A DNA stretch of 64,000 bases. Origin: Cladocopium goreaui (Eukaryota > Sar > Dinophyceae > Suessiales > Symbiodiniaceae). The position numbers and the translations under genes are program-made. This document shows positions 20,701 to 29,097 of the stretch, one piece after another. The stretch covers positions 1-64,000 of the forward strand of contig CAMXCT020001463.1 in NCBI GenBank assembly GCA_947184155.2, read 5' to 3'. Position 1 is the stretch's first letter; every line of letters starts with the position of its first letter. Under the pieces are notes generated by a model. It did no database searches, was not told where the DNA came from, and saw only the letters and a list, made by a program, of their open reading frames with translations.

Positions 20701-20918
20701 CCCTGACAAATGGGGACTTTAGCGGCTTCAGTGCAGAGTTGAGGATCGAGATCAAGCCGGAGGAGTTGCTGGAGGACCAGTTCAAGGACTTGATGGAGAA
20801 AGGGGCCGAGCTCTTTGATGAAGTCAAGGAGCTCCGCCGGAAACGAAAGGAGGGTATGATGAAGTCATTACCCTCGAGCAAAAGGCCCAAAGGGGCGAAC
20901 TTGATTGGGCCGTGGTGA
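17787..20918 (+). CDS. YR2 Pol: MTase-like module, reverse transcriptase, RNase H-like
   Basis: Only about 60 nt separate the Gag UGA from the MTase-like motif LYMFSGAPRKSDV (about residue 17 from 17796). Motif IV-like SPPCSTWSR is at about 82, motif VI-like WEHPED at about 148 and a CTYGADYPKPT box at about 190. RT follows with FRVVHDATH, LAADIARAHR (about 595) and the catalytic YVDD (about 674). The C-terminal RNase H-like region is divergent: FRSDAKAEGE...IGGW (about 833), AGTDNLGN (about 914) and NREADALTN (about 965) mark candidate acidic residues. There is no protease and no integrase. The protein ends with a Lys/Arg-rich tail. Confidence 0.85.
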   Translation, partial: DSPVTVSPVSPTPEKCVRVLYMFSGAPRKSDVRSYLQKLCVSAGVQLQMTEIDLQISEDHDMSDEDRWQELITKIRNGEFDILIMSPPCSTWSRAVWANRLGPKPVRSREFPFGFPWLKGDLKEKAELGTLLVMRCIETLETAPATTVCLWEHPEDLGRSRNGTPASVWQLEALRAVAKKRGMESIVFHQCTYGADYPKPTRFLSEADGLLQLGFSGWPIFSKDFYYLGPLPRSCGHAHRALIGANDTGGFKTAPTAAYPPQMNEMIATLLFQHWHKHLPPTPDGGGVEKIAVSGVENRQEGDLEKEVEAGKARATEEPPEDPARELAGRGGSYPMRGPGQRLFHDGAGLCSQGNKRPAFRDISPMSSLGEEFLKLTSEKELRNDLYRLALGKCEGPPFREGIVDAARKAWLTRLSEASGATMEDLTVVTPRQPFWLAALGEHLRVIGDPDADVFGGGPGTFRTGVELGLQGMPRVPEVFEAKEKWRKYDPIPWPTDKGNYTSAVDNALAVQRQFRKEEALGAMIEVEEEEARRDYGPKLRVAVLAALEKADHSFRVVHDATHNVGVNSQIKVEDQLRYPGPAEIKMAMQALYPPTFVLAADIARAHRLVLVSKGDWGYQACRTGVNDQGGESTKIWLNTVGTFGVTSASYHFTRLFAAVTRCAHSLLARRSSCQLTYVDDLLFMANGLGGMSAIWVTLLFLVVVGTPFAWRKFQGGSRAEWIGFQVDIAACELGMTEKRLRWARDWMEKTVANKVVRVEEFRSALGRLAFMMSAFGHLKPFLGPLYSWVTAVDHCNTLQVPAAVIMILGFLKATMVPKIARTKVRLTPEVEEEHAFRSDAKAEGETVVIGGWCCSDSPDRAKCRWFSVKLDRRNAPWVFESGEPYRAIASLELLGTLASIVAFPPRRGSSRKFFLSAGTDNLGNRHLVTRLLTTKFPLCVVLMQLAWTLHCRDLELRLDWFPRLQNREADALTNGDFSGFSAELRIEIKPEELLEDQFKDLMEKGAELFDEVKELRRKRKEGMMKSLPSSKRPKGANLIGPW

Positions 20919-20937
20919 CCCGAAGACGTCGTTGAGA

Positions 20938-21222
20938 GGGGCTGAAAGTGAAGGCGCTTCGGTTCTATGAATTAGGACGGAAGAAGCAGCCGGAGTCAGC
21001 TACCTTGACTCGACCTCGGGCACTCGTCCAATAGAGAGATAAAAAAGGGAGTGAGGGAGATTGGTAATATCAAGATTGAAATTATGAATCGGGTAAGTAT
21101 TACCCAAGATTAAGATTAATAAGAAAGTGCGTTGGTTTGCTTTTGCAACCGTTTGTTTTGTAAGTTGGCCAAAGTTATTTGGCCGGGTTCTCTTTAGGTA
21201 CGTTCGAGCTAGGTGTCACGCG
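20938..21222 (+). repeat. YR2 split direct repeat B1
   Basis: This 285-bp repeat begins GGGGCTGAAAG, ends CACGCG, and is joined directly to A2. It appears identical to B2 at 21704-21988. Confidence 0.92.
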
Positions 21223-21684
21223 GGGTGGACTAGTCCATCGAAGTGGGACAGCTAGGGAGGGAGTACCGTCTTAAGGGTGCTGTTGATGTATTCAACAGCA
21301 CCCGTCTTGTCTGGGAAAGTATTTCCCCTAGGTATCGTCGACACAACTCGTTGGGTCAACAATCGTGTTAACAAACCCGTTGACAAACACACCTGTGTTG
21401 TTTCGTGTTTGTCAGACAACAACAGGGAATGTACTTTCCTGAAAACTTATCTTCTTTGGGTTTCTTCCCAATTTGTTGAGTGAAAGTATTTCACTTGACG
21501 GGGAATGATTTCTTGAAGGGAAAGCATTTCCCAATCCCACCTATTTGGGAGTTTGTTTTCCTAAGTAGGATATTACGGTATTACGGTGAATGTACTTCAC
21601 CAGAGTAAGTATGGTTTTGTGGGTAAGAAAGTATGTGTGATGTCAGCCACCGCTGGCTCACAGGGGGCCTTCAAAGAAAGGTCT
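21223..21684 (+). repeat. YR2 split direct repeat A2
   Basis: This is a copy of A1 with a duplicated GATATTACGG-like octamer (about 21570-21587). It is followed by the 19-bp linker CCCACCCACCCACACCTAG-type sequence and then B2. Confidence 0.92.
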
Positions 21685-21703
21685 CCCACCCACCCACACC
21701 TAG

Positions 21704-21988
21704 GGGGCTGAAAGTGAAGGCGCTTCGGTTCTATGAATTAGGACGGAAGAAGCAGCCGGAGTCAGCTACCTTGACTCGACCTCGGGCACTCGTCCAATAG
21801 AGAGATAAAAAAGGGAGTGAGGGAGATTGGTAATATCAAGATTGAAATTATGAATCGGGTAAGTATTACCCAAGATTAAGATTAATAAGAAAGTGCGTTG
21901 GTTTGCTTTTGCAACCGTTTGTTTTGTAAGTTGGCCAAAGTTATTTGGCCGGGTTCTCTTTAGGTACGTTCGAGCTAGGTGTCACGCG
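21704..21988 (+). repeat. YR2 split direct repeat B2 (right end)
   Basis: This is the right terminus. The last GCG is shared with the left target edge (13184-13186) and the B1/A2 joint, as expected for site-specific strand exchange without target duplication. Confidence 0.92.
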
Positions 21989-22402
21989 AAGAGCCAGAAG
22001 AGGCGTGGGGGAAGGGGGATGGAAGACCAAAATTTGGAGAAGACAACCCAGGTCAACGTAGAGGAGAAAACGCCTAAAGCAGAGTTCAACGGATAACAAA
22101 GGAGGAAAGAGCAGGGGCAGAGGGCACCCGGAAAAGACAATAAAAGGAGGAAGGGAGGCACTGACAGTCCTGGACCAGTCTATGGCCAGAAAAGCCAGGT
22201 ACCAAAAGAGCAAGAAAAAGGAGCAAGAAGAAACAGGACAAGGTAAGATCAGGAGAAAGGAACGAGCACGGCCAATAAATCAAGCAAAGACAATTTGGAG
22301 CCAACCCAAGGGCCAAATCAATACGGAATAAGGAGGACACTTGACGTAGAGTACAGTACCAGTTTAGACTCCTACCTAAGGGCTGGGAAACTCCTCTATT
22401 CG
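21989..22402 (-). other. 5' leader or first exon of the helicase gene
   Basis: This segment lies between the relict spliced leader (22403-22424) and YR2. Read on the minus strand it contains no ATG that I can find. Removing YR2 joins its frame to the glycosyltransferase-like ORF without a stop at the joint. It includes a stretch (about 22165-22190) in which about 22 of 25 bases match the start of the downstream ORF (about 13145-13170), both encoding a PG-x-SGHRL-like peptide, so an internal duplication is likely. It could be an untranslated leader, a small exon or an intron-containing region. Confidence 0.45.
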
Positions 22403-22424
22403 CTTGAGCCAAAATGGCTACGGG
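22403..22424 (-). other. Relict dinoflagellate spliced leader (DinoSL)
   Basis: On the minus strand these 22 bases match the known dinoflagellate spliced leader exactly, including its ATTTTGGCTCAAG 3' end. The leader is normally added to mRNA by trans-splicing and is not part of the gene. A genomic copy in the right place and orientation indicates that the downstream gene passed through a processed, trans-spliced mRNA that was reverse-transcribed and reinserted, as described for dinoflagellates. Confidence 0.85.
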
Positions 22425-22817
22425 GCTTTTGATTGTTGACCCAAGAGTCCTAGAACAGCCACAGCTGGCGCCTGTGGGCTGCGCCTCTCCTGCCTCAGCT
22501 GCTTCCTTCTTTTTGGCCGTGATGAGCAGCTGGAGATCAGCACGAGATAGCTTCTTTGCCGCCTGCGTAGAGTGATGGAACTACCACCAAAAAAAGACAA
22601 CTGCAAAAGAAAATGTCTGCCTTGAGCAAATTCTTCCTGCGCTTCTGCGCCAACCTGTTCTGCTTGCGGTTCTCCTTGATAGCCTGCAACTCACCACCAC
22701 TTAAACAAAACAGGCCCACGGCCCCTAAAACCAGCATCCCCCCACCTTGCGGAGAGAAGACCGCTGCGTCTCCAAGGCTTCTAGCTCTTCTTGCAGCAGC
22801 GCCTGCATGGGCACAGA

Positions 22818-22831
22818 CAGACAGAGAGAGA

Positions 22832-22865
<34 letters not shown>

Positions 22866-22896
22866 AGAAAGACAGAGAAAGACAGAGAAAGACAGA
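22818..22896 (+). repeat. GA/GACAGA microsatellite
   Basis: This is a run of AGAGAG interrupted by GACAGAGAAA units. A second GACAGAGAAA array lies at about 23915-23956. Confidence 0.85.
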
Positions 22897-23334
22897 GACA
22901 GCAAACTGACATCACAAGTGAAACAACATCCCACCAATAGAATAATACTAAAAGGAATTCGCTTTGCAAAATCAAAACATCTCAGTCCACGTCAAACATT
23001 GAAAGCTGAAAAAGCACGGAGGAGAAAGGGAGACAGCGCATGCTAGGAAGTGTAGAAGGCGACGGGCGCAGAAAGAACGAGCCAGACAGGAACCTTGTTT
23101 AATAAGGCACCCCAACACAAAACACCCTTTCACCACCTTCTCGGACCCAACACGCTGCTGGGACAAGGGGCCGGCGCTGAGGTTTAGGTGACCTCAACCT
23201 CAAACTTGCTTCAACGTCCAAGCTAACCTCAGGCTGACCTCTAGGTGAGCTCCAGCTCACCCAAACATAAACCCCAAGCTGACTTCTAAGCAAACCTGAA
23301 CGTAACCTCGGAATAACATCAAAAGAGGCACTGG

Positions 23335-23512
23335 TAGGTGTACCACACCCTGTTTGAGGTGAACCACACCGGTGTTTCTGGTGTACCACACCCCTGGTGT
23401 TTAAGGTGAACCACACCGGTGTTTAAGGTGCACCACATCCCTGGTGTTTAAGGTGAACCACACCGGTGTTTAAGGTGCACCACACCCCCGGTGTTTAAGG
23501 TGAACCACACCA
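23335..23512 (+). repeat. Minisatellite with GGTGTTTAAGGTGAACCACACC units
   Basis: The array alternates two related half-units, one with GTGAACCACACC and one with GTGCACCACA(T/C)CC, repeated several times. No coding role is evident. Confidence 0.8.
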
Positions 23513-23790
23513 TACGACCCTCAAACCTCCACCTGCGACCCTTCCAGGTCACACCTCCGACCTGCAAATCTTCTTGTATAGGGAGCGCACCTACGACCCA
23601 CAAACCTCCACCTGTGAAAATTCCAAATCACACCCACCACCTGCATATCTCCTTGTAGAGAGCGCGCCTACGACCCTCAAACCTCCACCTATGACCCTTC
23701 CAGGTCCTACCCCTTGTAGGGAGTGTGCCTACGCCCGCAAACCTCTACCGACGACCCTTCCAGGTCACACCTATACGACCCTGAAATCTC
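23513..23790 (+). repeat. Degenerate tandem repeats with CCTACGACC/CTCCACCT units
   Basis: Imperfect units of about 65-75 bp contain CTACGACCCTCAAACC and CTTCCAGGTC. They follow directly on the previous minisatellite. Confidence 0.65.
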
Positions 23791-24189
23791 GCACATGGAG
23801 GGAAGAGAAGAGGGAGTTGCGTCGTGTGGAGAAGCGCGCAAAGGTGGAAGGACGAAAAAACACACACGCGGGTCAATAGGGTTTTTCGGCTTACAATGCA
23901 TTCTGCCTGTAAAAGAAAGACAGAGAAAGACAGAGAAAGACAGAGAAAGACAGAAAGCAACACACACACACACTGAAACCGAGACATGCTAGTCCCAATT
24001 TTTGAACTCTGCAGCAGGACCCGGTTTTGGGCCCAAAATCTGGCACCAAGTCTGGGCTTGCAGCGAAGGGCCTCTAGAGAAGGTCTATTGCAGTTTCTGA
24101 CATCAATCCAAGGTTTGAATGGGAACAAAAGCGGGCACTGGACCCACTCCGCCACGTTGGCCTTGGAGCGGCGTGGAAACATGGCACCT

Positions 24190-24510
24190 CCTTGCCCAAG
24201 CCCAGGCAATCCAGGCGCTACTTGAGGACAAGCTTCCCAACCCAACAGTTGCAAAGGGCTGAGCAGTCAAATGTGATTGGAAAAACAAAATTCCAGTATG
24301 TTCAAAAGCGCACTGCCAATCCTTGCCAGCCACAACACTGAGTATTGCGCCCCGAACAACCTTTCCAATCACTCATGCAAAGCTCCCCTCGGGGCACACT
24401 GCTCCGGGATTCCAACCACAAAACTTGCAATTTCCTTCAGAACTCACGAAAAATATGCGTATCTAGTGGCTCAAAGCTCCAGTTAACCCGCTCGGCACAA
24501 GCAGGATTCT
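24190..24510 (-). pseudogene. DDE transposase, C-terminal fragment
   Basis: On the minus strand, just beyond the Copia A target site, the fragments LVPSGLT and EPLDTHIFREF occur in neighbouring frames. They are followed by a stop, RKLQVL, and in another frame GKDWQCAFEHTGI. They match the expected order after the second catalytic Asp of a Tc1/mariner-like (DDE) transposase and continue the piece at 43684-44595. Frameshifts and an in-frame stop show it is not functional. Boundaries are approximate. Confidence 0.5.
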
Positions 24511-24515
24511 GATCC
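24511..24515 (+). repeat. Copia A target-site duplication, left copy (GATCC)
   Basis: GATCC precedes the 5' LTR and is repeated directly after the 3' LTR at 43684-43688. Five base pairs is typical of Copia integrases. Confidence 0.85.
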
Positions 24516-25368
24516 TGTGAAAATTTGACATCTGTGGTGAGATGAATCCATTGGTCTTTTCATTGATCTTTTCTGCATTGGAAGAAGTGAATTTGGTTTT
24601 CATCTTGATGATGAGCTCAACCGTGATGGTTGACATCGTATTTGCACGTTTCATATTTTGTACGTTTTATTGGAGATGACGAAACCCAACAACGATATAC
24701 TTTTCGTCTTCTTTGAGTACTTTGATTGCACGGAGAACATCGTGAGGATTTGAATTTGTATAGTGACATGGAAAATCAAACCATTTTCCATATGTTTTGC
24801 TTTAGTTTTGCCGGCAGAATGATCGCAGAAGTGCACGAAGGAATCGTGAGAAGATCGTAGAATTCATTTTGTGACTTCGGAAGAAGGAACTTTGTTTGAC
24901 ATTGATCGGAGAAGTTTAGTTTGTTTTGTCTCTCAATGATGATAGCGAGAGCAACGTTCTGAAAGGCATTCAGAACTGGAGTTGCTAACAGATCTGAGGG
25001 AGACATCATGAATCATGTTTTGGTGCTTGAAATGTTTCAACGTTTTTCAAACACTCAAACTTATTTAAACAAACAAACCATGTCTTGATGTAAAGACTTT
25101 TTGTGAGGACATGTGTTTTTGATCGCTTTTGTGAAAGTTAGCAGAAAGATGCTGACTGGCGACTCCGCATCATTTTGTGTCAAGGCGTGACACACCAACA
25201 AGAACCATAGCGACATGAGCAAGACATGTTCCCTTGTTGCTTGTGTGTTTGGTAAAAGTGGCTGAGCTCTGGGAGTGGTTGACTTGGTTGCGTGGACGGT
25301 CTTAGTGAGTTAAGGACGACGTCCTGGACGCTGACCCAAGTAGGTTTCGAAGGTTGCGGCCTTCCGCA
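24516..25368 (+). repeat. Copia A 5' LTR
   Basis: It starts TGTGAAAATTTGAC and ends CCTTCCGCA (TG...CA), 853 bp. It is matched by 42849-43683 and by the Copia B LTR at 55372-56216. The ORFs inside it on the minus strand are shadows. Confidence 0.92.
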
Positions 25369-25384
25369 TGGTAGCGGAGCTGCC
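25369..25384 (+). promoter_or_regulatory. Copia A primer-binding site (initiator tRNA-Met type)
   Basis: TGGTAGCGGAGCTGCC directly follows the 5' LTR. TGG is the complement of the tRNA CCA end, and the rest fits the 3' end of a eukaryotic initiator Met tRNA, the usual Copia primer. The same site follows the Copia B LTR. Confidence 0.75.
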
Positions 25385-25406
25385 TGCTTGCTGCGCGTAA
25401 GTAGGA

Positions 25407-26748
25407 ATGGATTCAGGTAGTGCGAGTCAAGGTGTGCAAGGTTGTCCTAGTCCTGGTATGGCTGAAAGAGGTGAAGGAAGTGGTGGTTGTAACCGGAGAC
25501 GGATTGCCACCTGTGGTGGTGTAACCGTAGTGACGGATTGCCGCCAGTGCCTAGAACGCCTAGTCAGCAAGGTAGTGGATCTGGGATGGATGGACAAACA
25601 CCTGAAGCAAGTAACATGCCCCAGCAGCAGCCACAGCAACAACAAGCAAATGTGTCACAGAACGTACAGGGATTTGCGAGCACGACAAACCTGGATGCAG
25701 GTGGTCAAGGAGGTCCGGTGCAGGGATGTCAACAAGGAAATGTCCCCGGAATGCAAGGACCGGGACCAGCATGGTTTGGTGCGCAATGGATTCCCCAACA
25801 ACAAACGTTTTTGCAACAGAATTCGCAAGCGCGTGTGCCAAGTTATGGTTGTGCGAGTATGCCTGGTGGACCAAGGTCTGGAGATTTTCCAAACTTAGGA
25901 GTGAACCCAATGAGTTGCCAAGGAAACATGCCGAGTGGCCCGGTTGGAGCGAGCTTGGGAGGTTTGACGCCTCAGGCGGCGCAGATCCAAGAGGTCATGG
26001 CCATGTTAGGTAGCATGAGTGAGGGACAGCTACAGACAGTGCAGCAGCATATGCAAGATCGTTTCGTAACTATGCAACAGAGAAGAGGGGTTCCAGAAGT
26101 GTTTGGTGATGGTCTTGGTAGGGCAGCTGATTCGTCGTTTGTCTCCGCAGCCATTTGATGTTTTGCCTGGTTTTGGTGTTCAACAATCAAATCATGGAAA
26201 TTCACAGCAATTGGATGTCTTCGCCAAAAGCGAAAAATGGTTGACACCGGCACCAACACCAATAGGAACTTGGAAGACAAGAGAAGAAGAGGTGTTAGGT
26301 TGGGCTGGCTATTTGGATGAATTGTCATCCTGGGCAGCTGGTGGAAGCTTAGAATTTTCTGTAGAAATCCAGCATAGTAGCCGTTGGCCCGGTCCCATCA
26401 GATGGAGTGCTCTCAGTGGAGCACAACAGGCAAGATCTCGAAGGCTTATGTCCATCTTAAAAGCTGCGTTTCACGACAACCCCAGGTGTGTGGCGTTGGT
26501 GAACGCCTTCAGTGAGGGTGTGGCATTACATGGAGTAGGATCTAGTGACAGAGTGACAGTGTGACAGTGGCAGTAAACCAACAAGCAAACGGGTTTGAAC
26601 TGCTTAGGCAACTTACTCTTGAATTTTCTCTGAGGTCAAGATCCGAAGCGCTCTCACTAAGGACGCAGATTGCAGGGAGATCCTTTGTCCTGACGGCGAC
26701 ACAGACATCGCCGAGTTCCTTGGTTAGTGATACTATCAGAAGAGTTGA
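25407..26748 (+). pseudogene. Copia A Gag, N-terminal part (broken)
   Basis: The ATG at 25407 starts a Gly/Gln-rich Gag. Compared with Copia B, a deletion near 25490 shifts the frame; the correct frame is then open 25538-26158, another small deletion near 26130 shifts it again, and the frame recovers to 26564 and 26561-26748. A long Gln-rich stretch (PQQQPQQQQ) and a Trp-containing domain (about 26250-26540: EEEVLGWAGYLDELSSW) are visible. YR3 then interrupts at the TTGA at 26745-26748, and the continuation starts at 35288. Confidence 0.75.
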
Positions 26749-26769
26749 GAGTTTCTTGCAAAGAAACTC
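26749..26769 (+). other. Terminal hairpin of YR3
   Basis: GAGTTTCTT, a 3-nt loop, then AAGAAACTC, starting at the very first base of the element. It is repeated at the A2 start (34747). It is a candidate recombinase or replication-end structure. Confidence 0.75.
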
Positions 26770-26961
26770 GATTTTATTTCTGCACGCAACTTTAGGGTTT
26801 TGTTTTTGTGTTTGTGTTTAAATTTGGAAACCAAACAATTTGAAAAACAAAACCCCTCTTGGCACACACCCATGAACACATTGTCAAATTTTGTTATGGC
26901 AAAATTTCCTTTCAAGGGTAGGGAGGGAGGGATAGTCCTGAAAATTTTGACAAAGATTGTC
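26749..26961 (+). repeat. YR3 split direct repeat A1 (left end)
   Basis: The 213-bp left terminus is copied at 34747-34959. It begins with a perfect 9-bp hairpin (26749-26757 with 26761-26769). An ORF with a possible start ATG at 26872 begins inside it. Confidence 0.93.
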
Positions 26962-29097
26962 AAATGGGGACTTAGTTTAGAGATAGCCATGGTGGTGAAG
27001 CAGCCTTGGACTGGACAGTCTAGCTCTCGGAGGGCCGATGCTTCAACCTCAGAGGTACCTCTAGCAACGTCAGACTCATCACTGCCTGGCTGGTCTTTTG
27101 TTGGCAGAACATCTGCTGAAGAGACACATCCTTCAATTGAGTTCGACTTGAACAAGGACAAAGGTGACTCTGGACCGGACAATGCATTTGGTTTTGATGA
27201 TCCAGGTGACGTTGGTTCAATCAACTTAGGAGGTGATAGTGTTTCTGCAGAACCCTCAGTTGCTGACACCGATGAGTTGCAGACTTTTGCAGTTGAAAGA
27301 ACTTTGCCAGCTGAACACGTTCATGCAGTTACTTCATCATCATCTTTTGATACTGTCACTGCCTTGGAAGTTGCATCCAGATCGATTCCAATGCAAGCTG
27401 TCGAACCAATATGGGAACAAGGGATCTGGGGTGTCATCTTTGGAAACAAGACCATGTTTGATGTCTACAAACCGTTTGGAGAAACGTTGAAACGACCTGC
27501 AGACACTTCGAGACCTACTTCAGAGTTTGACATTGCGATGCCGGCTTCAACAAAACCCAAACTGTTTTCAGATTCAGGTTTATCCTTTTCAGATGTGGTC
27601 AGGGACAAGCCTGACATTTCATGGCAAGAGCAGAGGGACTCCGACCTCCAACGTTCTGTGAAGTTTTGGATGGCCCTGGTCGACAGGTGGGACACCAAGT
27701 GCAGTCTTTGTTGCAGCATAGCAGAACTTGGCAGTACTAGCAGGATCTTCACCATGTTCGCTCATTTGTTTGCTGGTAGGGCACCCATTACTGTACGTAA
27801 GAGGGCATACAGCATCATGAGATTGTGCGACTACCTCGAAAGTGTTGGAGAATTTTTCCCTTGCAATGAACGGCTTTTCTATGACTTTTTGTGCAGTGAA
27901 CAACTGGGCAACGCGCCCCAGTCTCGCTTGAAGGGCTACATGCAATCAGTGAATTTTGTCAGGTTTGTCATGTCAGTAGATGAGCTTGCAAGTTTGACAA
28001 CCAGTGCAAGGTGCAAGGGAGCCTGTTTAGGAGATCACCTTCAGGAGAGGGTCCAGGCGTCACCATTAACTGTGGCAGAGCTCAATCGCTTTCACCAACT
28101 GTTGCGTGCAGGGGATGACTTGTGGATTAAGATGTTTTGTGGTGCGGTGCTGATGGCCGTATATTGCCGCTCCAGATGGGGCGATTTGATGCGTGCAGAG
28201 ACAGTCATTGAGGATTGTGACAAGCATGGAGTTCTTTGCTATTTGGAAGCTAGGACAGGACGACACAAAACAATGAAATCGCAAATGCATCGTCATCAGT
28301 TTTTGCCAATGGTTGCACCAGCAGTTGGTGTTGATGGAAGCAACTGGGGTCTAGCTTGGCTTGATGTCAGACGTCAGCTTGGTGTTGCGTGGCCACCTGA
28401 AGGTTTGGTCATGCCTGCACCAGATCGACAGGGCATCCCGACAGGCAGGCCCTTGGAAACCCAAGAATGTGCTGCTTGGATCCGGAAGATTGTTGGCGCC
28501 TCAGAGGACAGCAGTTCTAGAAGGGTTTCAAGCCACTCTTTGAAAAGCACCATGCTTTCCTATGCAGCAAAGAGAGGGATTGGAATCCCAGAACGCTTGC
28601 AACTGGGATACCATACAAGCAATTTTCAGATGGGCATGGTCTACAGCCGTGACGGAGCGGCAGCAAGTCTCATGGTGTTAGAGAAGTTGATAACAGAGAT
28701 TGCACAAGGAAAGTTTGACCCTGACCAGACCCGAAGTGGTAGAGTAGTCGAAGAGTCAACAGTGCCCACAGGTGCAAATGTCGTCATCGAGGTGAAGGAC
28801 GAGCCTGAGACCATCGAGGAATCCGAGCCGGAGGATTTGGATTCGAGCTCAGCATCAAGTGAAGAGCCCAGACCAACTCAGGTCAAACATTTCCCAGTTG
28901 TTCAACCAACTGTTGCACCAGATGGTTTCAATCTTTGGCAACATAAGAAGCTAAAGACTTTGCATCTCATGGAAGTTCAGAATTTCAAAGTTTTGGCATG
29001 TGGTCGCTCTGTCGGGAGCTTACACGAAAAGTTGAAAGAAGCACCACAGTTTGACACGCCACTATGCAGCAATTGTTTCAACAGAAAGCGTTCTTGA
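26872..29097 (+). CDS. YR3 tyrosine recombinase
   Basis: The start is uncertain: the ATG at 26872 lies within A1, an ATG at 26989 within unique sequence, and the frame is open to 26800. The catalytic core has its first Arg in YCRSRWGDL (about residue 430), the loop TGRHKTMK, HSLKSTMLSYAAKRG (about 554), LGYHTS and the nucleophile Tyr in YSRD (about 590). This core is clearly related to that of YR1. A Glu/Asp/Ser-rich linker leads to the C-terminal LH...ACGR...CSNC motif. An 868-base spacer follows before Gag. Its probable role is recombining circular cDNA into the genome. Confidence 0.85.
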   Translation: MNTLSNFVMAKFPFKGREGGIVLKILTKIVKWGLSLEIAMVVKQPWTGQSSSRRADASTSEVPLATSDSSLPGWSFVGRTSAEETHPSIEFDLNKDKGDSGPDNAFGFDDPGDVGSINLGGDSVSAEPSVADTDELQTFAVERTLPAEHVHAVTSSSSFDTVTALEVASRSIPMQAVEPIWEQGIWGVIFGNKTMFDVYKPFGETLKRPADTSRPTSEFDIAMPASTKPKLFSDSGLSFSDVVRDKPDISWQEQRDSDLQRSVKFWMALVDRWDTKCSLCCSIAELGSTSRIFTMFAHLFAGRAPITVRKRAYSIMRLCDYLESVGEFFPCNERLFYDFLCSEQLGNAPQSRLKGYMQSVNFVRFVMSVDELASLTTSARCKGACLGDHLQERVQASPLTVAELNRFHQLLRAGDDLWIKMFCGAVLMAVYCRSRWGDLMRAETVIEDCDKHGVLCYLEARTGRHKTMKSQMHRHQFLPMVAPAVGVDGSNWGLAWLDVRRQLGVAWPPEGLVMPAPDRQGIPTGRPLETQECAAWIRKIVGASEDSSSRRVSSHSLKSTMLSYAAKRGIGIPERLQLGYHTSNFQMGMVYSRDGAAASLMVLEKLITEIAQGKFDPDQTRSGRVVEESTVPTGANVVIEVKDEPETIEESEPEDLDSSSASSEEPRPTQVKHFPVVQPTVAPDGFNLWQHKKLKTLHLMEVQNFKVLACGRSVGSLHEKLKEAPQFDTPLCSNCFNRKRS

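Larger units (their letters stand above)
13187..21988 (+). mobile_element. YR2: complete tyrosine-recombinase retroelement
   Basis: The structure is A1 (13187-13640), YR (13684-16017), Gag (16530-17786), Pol (17787-20918), B1 (20938-21222), A2 (21223-21684), a 19-bp linker and B2 (21704-21988). The element lies in the minus-strand helicase gene with no target duplication: GCG is shared by the left flank/A1, B1/A2 and B2/right flank joins. The A copies differ at few positions plus an 8-bp duplication in A2; the B copies look identical. All three ORFs are open. It is clearly more GC-rich than YR3, YR4 and the Copia elements, suggesting a separate lineage. Confidence 0.9.
22425..24189. other. 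Low-complexity and tandem-repeat spacer
   Basis: I see no convincing gene here. It contains a GA/GACA microsatellite (about 22818-22896), an AGAAAGACAG repeat (about 23915-23956) and two minisatellites, annotated separately. The ORFs in it are Arg/Glu or Ser/Leu low-complexity products of the microsatellites. It is upstream of the minus-strand helicase gene and downstream of the transposase C-terminus. Confidence 0.6.

Noticed and set aside
13187-21988. The long direct repeats of YR2 (and YR3, YR4) as LTRs
   Set aside because: The repeats are split (A1 ... B1-A2 ... B2), with no simple terminal pair, no PBS and PPT, no target duplication and no DDE integrase; a tyrosine recombinase is present instead.
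22403-22424. An SL RNA gene
   Set aside because: No splice donor GT follows the leader, and there is no Sm-site/stem-loop layout; the sequence continues into a gene leader.
22613-23046. ORFs rich in Arg/Glu or Ser/Leu in the GA microsatellite
   Set aside because: They are translations of a simple repeat in both directions and have no other support.
23335-23790. CRISPR-like array
   Set aside because: The units are contiguous minisatellite repeats without unique spacers, in a eukaryotic genome.
24516-25368. Minus-strand ORFs in the Copia LTRs (for example 24463-25009 and their copies near 43000 and 55700)
   Set aside because: They recur only because the LTR recurs; no domain is seen and they are antisense to the element.
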